Below are positions 10,635-20,496 of a stretch of 22,500 nt of DNA, piece by piece (position 1 is the stretch's first letter; each line of letters begins with the position of its first letter). The stretch is from contig MCFG01000117.1 in assembly GCA_002104895.1 (NCBI GenBank), positions 1-22,500 of the forward strand, given 5' to 3'. Both the position numbers and the translations under genes were made by a program. The notes under the pieces were generated by a model that did not search any database, had not been told where the DNA came from, and was given only the letters and a program-made list of their open reading frames with translations. This DNA comes from Anaeromyces robustus. Taxonomy: Eukaryota > Neocallimastigomycota > Neocallimastigomycetes > Neocallimastigales > Neocallimastigaceae.

Positions 10635-12630
10635 ATTTTTTGATTTGTTAATATATAGTAATAATAATAATAAAATTACTATTATTATTATTAATATTAA
10701 TAAACGCTAATAAAAATAAAATTAAATTACTTCATCTCTGGATTTTCTACCATATTTTGATCATATGAACTCAATGACACAATAAAAATTATAGCTGTTA
10801 CATCATCAAAGTAATCAGCCTTTATTATTTAGAATATAAAATGTATATATATATTTGATAGTATAGAAAACAATTAATAATTCATTATTTATTTAATAAA
10901 GTATGTTATCATATTCGGTTTAAAACTAAATATTTAAAAATTAATGTTTTCATATCTTTACCCATTGACATCGAAGACTTTTATGACCCCCTACATCATA
11001 AATTCTATTATTGATATGAAAATTTTTGATATTTAAAAATTATTGTATTATATATTATTTATATAGAAATCAAAAATATAAAAAAAAATAAATTTATTAA
11101 TTAAAATAATGATGTAATATTTTATATCATTTTATTTTTATATTTTATATATTATATTATTAATATTAAATTCTTTTGCTTTTTTTTCTTTTTTTTTTTT
11201 TTTTTGTTTTTCTTTTTTTTTTTTTTTTTCTTTATAAAATTTATATTTATTATTTATTAATTTTAAACTTACCTATATGTAATTCTCGTTATTACAATGT
11301 CGACTTCCTGTATCTTTTTTGTCATACTTCTACATAATAGAACATCATCTTTTGTGGGAATATAATCATCTGCCAGTACTCTTTCAACGTCATTTAAAAA
11401 GCTTTTAATTAATAATAAATAATAATGATAATAAAGAAAATATTAAATTTATATATTAAGGACAAATATTTTTATTGAAATTAAAACAATAAAAACAATA
11501 AATTATTTTTTCATTATATATCAAAGGTATATGATTTATTCTTATTTTGTCTTATTTCATTACATTATAATATTATTTAATACTTACTATTCTGCTGAAT
11601 CAACTATTATATTAATATTATTAAATAATATATATATTATTATTATTATAATTATTATCATTAATAAAATGATTTTTCCATTAAATTTTGTATTAATTAA
11701 TTAGCATTAAAAATTATAAAGAAAAAATATATATATCATATAAATAGTAATAATAATAATTAGTTTAATATAAAATGTTATAATATAGATGAAGAGTTAT
11801 TAATTATAAATAATATAAATATATAAATTATAATATTTACTAAGGTTATATTCATTTCTTTTTTTAAAAACTTTTTTAATCGCTGGTTCTTTATTCCATA
11901 AAAAACGTATAGCTTTAATAAATTCTTTTGGAACTTTTGGATTTTCCTGATCATCATTTAATACATTATATATCTCTTTTGAAATAAAACGTGAATAATT
12001 CTGTTTTTTTTTTTTTTTTTTTTAATAAATATATTTATGAATAAAGATATTATTTATAATGATTAAAATACTATATTTTTTAAAAATTTAAAAAAAAAAA
12101 AAAAAAAAAAGAAACATTAGAAAAACTATTATTAAAAAATATTAACAAATAACATACTTCACTCTCTTCCATTTCATAAGTATATGGGTATTGATTTAAA
12201 GCTTCTATCATTTGATGCATACTTTCTACTGTATTCCATATAATAGAAGGTCTATATGTTTTTCTCTCTTCTTCACCTATACCATTTGAATAAATATATC
12301 TAAATTGTTTTAATACAGTTGATTTACCAGCATCAGCTGGACCTATATATAGTAAAAAGTAAAAAAAAATTTTTTTTTTATTTTAATAATTTATATATTA
12401 ATACATGTTTCTTTTTACTATATTATTACTTCTTTATATAAAGTATTACTAGTTTTTTATTATTTAATTAATGAACTTGAATATACACCTAATAGTAATA
12501 TTTTATATGTACTCGATAGTTCTCTTTTTATTTGTTTTCTCTCTTTTTTAATTAATGAATTTATTTCTTTATTTCTTCGTATTTCATCCTTTGTTGGAGG
12601 GTCATATAGTCTTCCTTGACATAATCCCAT
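10089..12630 (-). CDS. Heterotrimeric G-protein alpha subunit with altered GTPase motifs, 9 exons, 367 aa
   Basis: The product is a membrane-associated guanine-nucleotide switch coupled to seven-helix receptors. Exons, read 5' to 3' on the minus strand: 12630-12489, 12342-12158, 12000-11841, 11603-11588 (only 16 nt), 11401-11273, 11004-10962, 10819-10731, 10554-10403 and 10276-10089. All are GT-AG, in frame, 368 codons with stop. The N-terminus MGLCQG offers Gly2 and Cys4 for lipidation. P-loop 48-56 is GPADAGKST (usual GAGESGKST). The helical domain includes AIRFLW and EYFLNDVERV. Switch I DVLLCRSMT keeps R192 and T195. Switch II DVGGHKSLRCQW has H218 in place of the catalytic Gln. G4 reads SKID (283-286) instead of NKxD, and G5 reads TWAT (337-340) instead of TCAT. 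The C-terminus is SAGLY rather than CGLF-like. Overall length and fold blocks are normal for the family. Frame and splice sites are intact, so a pseudogene is unlikely. Nucleotide hydrolysis may be weak or absent (inference). Confidence 0.93.
10584..10633. repeat. (AAT)n trinucleotide microsatellite in G-alpha intron 7
   Basis: About 16 AAT units lie in the intron between G-alpha exons 7 and 8 (10555-10730). Confidence 0.9.
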
Positions 12631-14977
12631 ATTTTTATTATATTGAAAAACTACTTTACTTTATATTTTATATTATATATTATTCTTTTTTTAAAAAAAT
12701 TATATTTTTTAACTATTGAAGAAAAAAAAATAAATAATATAACTTCCAAATTTTAATTATTATTTTTGATTATTTATTATAAACTTATTGTCAATGTATT
12801 ATTATTATAATTAAGTTTTTTTTTTCTTTCTGTGAAAAAGGTTTATATTAAATCTTCCATATTTTTATATATGTAAAATCTAATGATATAAAAATATATA
12901 TATTCTAATATGAATATAATTTTTTCTCTTAAAATTAATAATAAAACTTTTCTTATTTATTTATTTATTGATATTTATTTTTGAATTTTTGTATTTTACT
13001 TTTTGAAACTAGTATTATATATGTATCAAAATTGATAATAAAAAAAAAATAAAAATAAAAAAAAGATAAATGTAAATAATAAATATATATAAAAATTTTT
13101 CCAATAATGAAAACAGCTTTAGTATGACTTTTCTTTCATAATTTTTAAATACACTCTTCTCTTCTTCTTAATGTTTGAAAATCTTTTATGTTAATAAAAA
13201 AAAAAAAAAATATTCAAAAATGAAAATGATTATAACAACAAATTTTAAAGTTTATAACTTTTGAAATATATATTATAATTTTTTGTATATATGTATATAA
13301 AAATTCAAAATTGATAAACTTTTTTATTATTCTGCAATTATTGTTTATATCTTTATTAATAAAATATTAATCCATTAAAAATTATTCCCCAAACTCATAT
13401 ATCTATTGACTTAACACTTAAAATTTTATAAAGAATATGGCACAATATTATGAAATCCCTTCCAATATATAAATAGTTTTTATTAATTATTAATGCATTT
13501 ATTTATTATACCGAAATTAAATGTGTTTTTATAATATTAATGGGAAAACATTTGTAATTAATATTACTTTCTTTTTTTTTTTTTTTTTTTTTTCTTTTAA
13601 ATAAACTAAAATATATATATATATAATTTATTTTTTGCAAAAAAAAAAAAAGAGATTCTTCTAAAATGATAATTCCATATAACAAAAATGTTATAAAATT
13701 TTTTTTCTTATATAGCCAAGTAATGTTATAAAATGATATATTAAAATAAATATTATATATTATTATTATTATTTTTATTATTATTATTATTATTATTATT
13801 TATTATAATATATTTATAATAATTAAATTTGATAAGTAATAAAGTTTAGAAAAAAATTCTCTTTTTATTGTTAAGTAACTAGAAAACTTTTATATAGTAT
13901 TATTTTATAATTATTAAAGTTTTTTTTTTTTTTTTATTTGGATTAATTATTTATTTTCTCAACAATATTTAATTTTTTTTATATATAAATGATATAAACC
14001 TTAATCATTTTTCTTAATAATTAAATAATAATATATTTTTATAATTTATATTATTCATAAAATATTTTCGTTTTAATTTTCTTATAATTATAATAGAAAG
14101 TAAAAAATATTACCAAAAAGCAAAAAAAAAAAAAAATATATATTTATAATATTTAATAATTTTTTTTTTTTAATGTAATTTAATTAAATACATATAGCAA
14201 AGTCTAACAAAATATTTTACAAATAAATAATATTATTAATTATTATTAACTTTTTTTTAACTAATTAATAGGATAAAAAATAGATATATATAATTCTATA
14301 ATAATTAAAATAAATAAAGGAAAATAATAAAAACAGTAATGGTTATAATAAAATATTTAATATTTTACTTTATATATTTACTAATAATTTCTTCAATAAA
14401 CCAATTTATGAAATGAACATTAAAAAAAAAAGTTATTGATAAAATAAATTTTAAAAATAAAAAAAAAAAAAAATATTTAAACTTCAAAAAAATTATAAAC
14501 TGTATAATTATTAAAGAACTAGATATATAAACTTTATTTAATAATTATTTTAATCATTATTTTAATGATAATCCATCATATTTTATTTTAACATATGAAA
14601 ATTATAATTCAAAACAAAAAAACTTTAATTTATACTGACATTAAGAAATCAAACTTAATTCTTCTAAAATAACAATACACAATTCCATATTTTATATATT
14701 TCAATGAATAACATTAACAGAATAAAAAATTTATAATAATAATAATTATATATTTCAATTCTTTTTTTTTTTTTTTTTTATTTTAAAAAAATATATTTAT
14801 ATATATTGTAATAAATAATATTGCCATCAGTATTCATTTTATAAAAATAAAAAAGAAAAAAGTAAAAAAAAAAACCGAAAAAAAAAAAAAGGAAATAATA
14901 TAAAAACTATATATAATTTATATACAGTAAAAAAAAAAAAAAATTGAAATATTCTTTTTTTCATTAATCCATCAAGT
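12631..14977. other. Divergent intergenic DNA between G-alpha and RSPH14
   Basis: These 2.3 kb separate two genes transcribed away from each other, so both promoters should lie inside. The sequence is A/T with poly-T and poly-A runs (13573-13593, 13920-13935, 14761-14779, 14880-14890) and an ATT run at 13758-13803. A 25-codon frame at 14338-14415 starts with hydrophobic residues but has no supported continuation. No RNA gene or exon could be supported. Confidence 0.7.
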
Positions 14978-17505
14978 ATGATAACGCCTTCCCCAAATAT
15001 ATCATCTTATGATCTTTTAGATACTGAAAATACACCAATTGAATTAATCACCTTTAAAAATCAAACAGCTTATGGTGATAGAGCTATACCCAAATTAGTA
15101 ATAATAAATATAATTAATCAGAAATTATTAACAATAATAATATACTTTCTTTAACATATTTATAACTTTTTTTTTTTTTATTATTTTTAAAATGAAAAAA
15201 TAATTAAAATACTAAAAAAAATTAATTAAAAAAAAAAAAAAGACTTTTGAATTAACTTCCCCTGACCTACAAACTCGAATTAATGCTTTAGCATTTTTAG
15301 CAAAAATACTACACAAACCAGAAAATGCTCTATATAGCTTATCTTATAGTAATTAATCATCATCTTTTAAATATATATATATTATCATATAATTCTTTTT
15401 TTTTTTTTTTTACTTTTTTCTCTTTTTATACATAAAAACTAATAAACACTAAACTTAATAATAATAATAATAATTATAATTATAATTATTATAAAGATAT
15501 TATTGATATTCTTTTATTAATAATAAAAGATGATTCAGATATTGAAAAGGAACTAGCAACAAGAAGCGTTTACATATATACTGGAATATATATTAGTTGT
15601 CATACTATTGTAAACCAAAATTCATTCTATATTTTATTTGAGGAACTCAATTCAAATAATAAGCAAATTCGAAAAAACATATACGAAATATTTAATAGAA
15701 TATGTTCCACCGATCCTGAAGGTACAATAACAATAATAATTAATAATAACAATAATAATCATAATAATAATAATAAGACTAAGACTAAGATTAATATTAA
15801 TAATCAATAATAAAAATAAATAAATAAATATATATATATATAGAAAACTTTTATTAACTTTATAATTAATTATTTATTACTCTAATATCAATAACTAAAA
15901 AGGTGTTAATCTTTTTTTGTCTATGAACTATTTACCACCTTTAATAAATAAATTAAAAATTGAAAAATATGATTTACAATATATAATTTTAAATCTATTA
16001 TACCATTGTATTAAAAGAGGACGTCCTCCTCATATACCTAATCAAGCATTAGAATGTCATTCCTTAGAAATATTTTCACAATTTCTTGAACCTCATATTC
16101 CGGCACAACTTAAGATTATAGCCGAAAAATGTATTATGGCATTATGGTATTGTATTATAATATATTATTAAAAATAATTACTTAATATAATCATTTAAAT
16201 AAATAAATAAAAAAAAAACTATATACATATATATAATTATATGTTATACAAATTGCTAACTATAAAAAAATATTATAATCATATATTATACAAATTGTTA
16301 ACTATATGAAAATATTATAATTATATATTATACAATTGTTAACTATATGAAAATATTATAATTATATATTATATAAACTGTTAACTATATGAAAATATTA
16401 TAATTATATATTATACAAATTGATAACTATATGAAAATATTATAATTATATATTATACAAATTGTTAACTATATGAAAATATTATAATTATATATTATAC
16501 AAATTGTTAACTATATGAAAATATTATAATTATATATTATACAAATTGTTAACTATATGAAAATATTATAATTATATATTATACAAATTGTTAACTATAT
16601 GAAAATATTATAATTATATATTATACAAATTGTTAACTATATGAAAATATTATAATTTTATATAATACAAATTATTAACGATACGAAAATATTATAATTA
16701 TATAAATATCTTTAAAATAATATGAATATATAATGATTAAATAAAAAAGTGTTTATCATGATTCTAAAGTAATTTCTTGTGAAATTAAAATAGTTCAAAA
16801 GTTGATAAAACTTTTAACAAATAGAAAAAAAGAAGTTAGAGTAAATGCAGTTGGAGCATTAATGAAGTTAGTACCCATTTTTATAAAATTAATATTAAAC
16901 ACTATGACCTATATAGTTAATAGTGTTTTATCATTTTATTAGCATAAAAAAAAAATAAAATTATAAATTTTAATAATTATTTTTAATTATTTATATATAA
17001 TATATTAATAGTATAAGTATATATGACCAAGCTAAAAAAATACTGAGTGGAACAAAAGCAATGACTTATTTATTAAATAATCTAAATGATGATCATCAAG
17101 ACGTCATACTTTACAGCTTAAAGGTTTATTTTTTTTTTTTTTTTTTTTTTTACTAATATATATATTTCAAATATAATTATTTTTAACCATTTATAATTAA
17201 TAATATAGACTTTGACAAACATGTCAGAAGACTATACAATAAGATACCAGCTTTTAAATAACTTAGATAAAGTAATAATACAAACAGTCAACTTTTTTTT
17301 TTTTTTTTTTTTTTTTAGTAAATTTAAATAAGTGAAAATATAAAAAGTATATATATATATATTATATTATATATATAACTAACTTCATTATTTCATAATT
17401 ATTATAAATTTTTAATATAAGTTTAATGTTTTCCTTAATCATTCTAATCCAAATATAATAAAATCGGCAAAAGAAGCAATAAATTGTATTAAATGGAAGC
17501 CTTAA
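14978..17505 (+). CDS. RSPH14: Radial spoke head protein 14 (ARM-repeat), 8 exons, 356 aa
   Basis: RSPH14 (also RTDR1) is an armadillo-repeat protein of motile cilia and flagella, tied to the radial spokes. Here it would serve the zoospore flagellum. Exons I derive: 14978-15097, 15243-15348, 15497-15721, 15903-16146, 16750-16866, 17012-17123, 17209-17271 and 17422-17505. All are GT-AG, in frame, 357 codons with stop. Length is close to the animal proteins (about 350 aa). The N-terminal motif AYGDRAIPKL and the following SPDLQTRINAL and KPENALYS match the animal AFGHRALPKL...DLLTRQKAL...DPENVYE segment. LYHC in the middle and the C-terminal IKWKP (animal IEWKP) also match. Helical Leu/Ile-rich repeats with Asp/Asn turns fit ARM repeats throughout. 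The open frame 15917-16171 is only part of exon 4. Donor choice at 16867 (GTTAGT) rather than 16871 is forced, because the latter reads a stop in exon 6. Confidence 0.92.
16232..16705. repeat. 42-bp minisatellite, about 11 copies, in RSPH14 intron 4
   Basis: The unit contains CAAATTGTTAACTATATGAA followed by ATATTATAATTATATATTAT. Copies start at 16249, 16291, 16333, 16374, 16416, 16458, 16500, 16542, 16584, 16626 and 16668. The copy at 16333 has lost one base. The four copies starting at 16458-16584 appear identical to the one at 16291, and the end copies are diverged. The array accounts for most of this 603-nt intron (16147-16749), the longest in the window. Confidence 0.95.
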
Positions 17506-18529
17506 TAAAATATTCTTGCTCAGAAATATATCAATCAAATAGGTTTATCTTTCAAATACAATAGACAATTATTATCCAATTTTTTAAAATAAAAATGAAT
17601 TAAAACAATAAATGCAATTTTCAAATAATTTTAACATATATAGATGTATTACAAAAAATTAAATTATTCATCTTTTTTTTCTGCCATTTTATACAAAAAA
17701 AAAGTAAAAATAAAAAAAAACTACCATTTATTTATATAAAATAATTTATAAATAATTATTTATTTTAAAAAAAGATAATAATAATAATAACACCTTAATA
17801 TAACTATTAAAAATATAATTGTAATTTATTATATATATATACAATGTTTTTATCTATTAACATTTATACTCTTTACATTCAGCTTTTATTCACTTTATTA
17901 TTTTTAAATAAAATTTTTTCTTTTATGTAATTTAAAAATACATATATTTATTTATTGATAAAACGTTTATTTTATATTTAAAAAAAAAAAAAAAAAAACA
18001 TTTTATACGAAAAAACGGTTTAAATATTTTTTTAAAAAAAAAAATAAAAATAACATATACAATAGAAATAAAATAAAATAAATAAAATAGAAATAAAAAA
18101 AAATATATATTTTACAAAATTATTATTAAAGATTTTAAACTTAACTAATTAAACTTAAATAGAAGCAATATTTATTTATTTTTATTATAATATTATTTAT
18201 ATTTAAAAGTATGAAATTTTATTGTAATATAAATAATATAAAAATTATGTGGCTTACTAATTTATAGTGTATATATTAAATAATGTATTTTATATTTTTA
18301 TTATTTAAAATTTTTTTTATGTGGTTAATTATTTATTAATTCAATTAATATAACTAAATTAAGTTTGTATAATTAAAAAAACTTAATTATACTTAAAAAT
18401 AACAATATATGATCTATATAAAATATAGGAGATATTTAGAATATATAAAAACATGTAACACCAACTTTTGTTGTTATTTTTTCCAAAACTCATTTATTAG
18501 AAAAAAAAAAGTAGTTTATAATAATTAAT

Positions 18530-19131
<602 letters not shown>

Positions 19132-19850
19132 TTTGTTTGTTTTTGTACTTAATAATTATATTTATTTTATATTAATAATTAACAATTATGTTAAATATAA
19201 TACTCTATTATATTATATTATATAATATTATATTCATTTTTATTAATTAATAAAGTTTTTATATTAAAGCAATCTTGGTAAATGGTTTTTTTTTTTTTTT
19301 TTTATATTAAACAGTTAATATTATTAATTATTGTACTACATTATATTAACAATATATTAACAACAATATAATATAATTTAATAATATAACAAAATAAATT
19401 TTCTTTCATTTTTATGTTTTTTATGAAATTTTTTATTCGAATGCAAACTTTATTACTTTTAAATGAATAAATAAATAAATAAATAAAAAAACAAATATTT
19501 TATTATTCTATAATTTAACTATTTCATTATAACATTTATAATATTAACAATATTATTGAAAAATATAAACATAAATATAATTATTTTATATAGAATAATA
19601 ATATTACTTAAAATTTTTTACATATAATTATTATATCATATAATATAATAATTAATATTATTATGTAATAAATATTTTTTATTAATAAAAATTAATTATA
19701 GAATTATTTTAATATAATATATAGTATTTGATGTTGTAATTAAAATATAAATGTTTTTATTTATATTTTTTATACAAAAAATAAATAAATTTAATTAAGA
19801 AAAAAGAAAAAAGAAAAAAAAAAGAGAAAAACTGAAAATGTATTGGGATT

Positions 19851-19870
19851 AAATTCAATAAATTGAATTT
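19851..19870. repeat. Perfect 9-bp inverted repeat with 2-bp loop
   Basis: AAATTCAAT, then AA, then ATTGAATTT form a perfect hairpin or palindrome about 630 bp upstream of the MIT-domain gene. In DNA this AT-rich it may be chance. Confidence 0.5.
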
Positions 19871-20496
19871 TATTTTAATCAATAATATTGAATAAACTGT
19901 TATTTAAATATATTATAATATAATTAATTAAGAGTTTGATTTAATATTCAGTTTATAATAAATAAACAAATTCAATATAAAAAATTACATTTTACAACTT
20001 AAAAAAAAAAAAAAAAAGAAATAAAATTAAAATAAAAAAATATAACAAAACTAAATAAAAACATAAATATAAAATAATATATAAATAAAATAAATTAACT
20101 TTATTTTTACTTTATTATTATTAACAAATACAAAATACAGTAATAATATTAACAATAACTTTAATATAATTTAATTTAAGGTATAATATTTTTAAATCAT
20201 AATTTTATTTATTTATTTATTTATTTATTATATATAAAGTATCTTACTATAACTATAATAGATAATAATAGATAATAATATGTTTAAATGAAATTCATAA
20301 ATAAGATACTATTATTATTTAAAAAAATTATTAATCATTTTATAATAATAAAAATATAAACATATATATTTAATCGATTATTTACTGAATGAAATTCTAA
20401 TATTTTTTTTTTAAAAAATATATATATATATATATTATTACAATAGGTGTAAATAAAAACAATTATTTAAATATTTTAAAATAAAAAAAAATAAAA

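Noticed and set aside
10089-12630. G-alpha gene as a pseudogene
   Set aside because: All nine exons keep frame, every boundary is GT-AG, the length is normal and switch I residues are kept. Decay would be expected to leave stops or frameshifts.
14338-14415. 25-codon frame beginning with a hydrophobic, signal-like segment
   Set aside because: Isoleucine/Leu/Tyr/Phe-rich peptides arise easily from A/T-only sequence. No donor site joined to a credible second exon was found.
16232-16705. CRISPR-like regular repeat
   Set aside because: The 42-bp units are directly adjacent with no unique spacers, and lie in a eukaryotic intron. It is a minisatellite.
17291-17318. Classical-looking acceptor (poly-T then AG) in RSPH14 intron 7
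   Set aside because: Using it would put TAA first in frame. The AG at 17420-17421 keeps the frame and gives the conserved IKWKP end.
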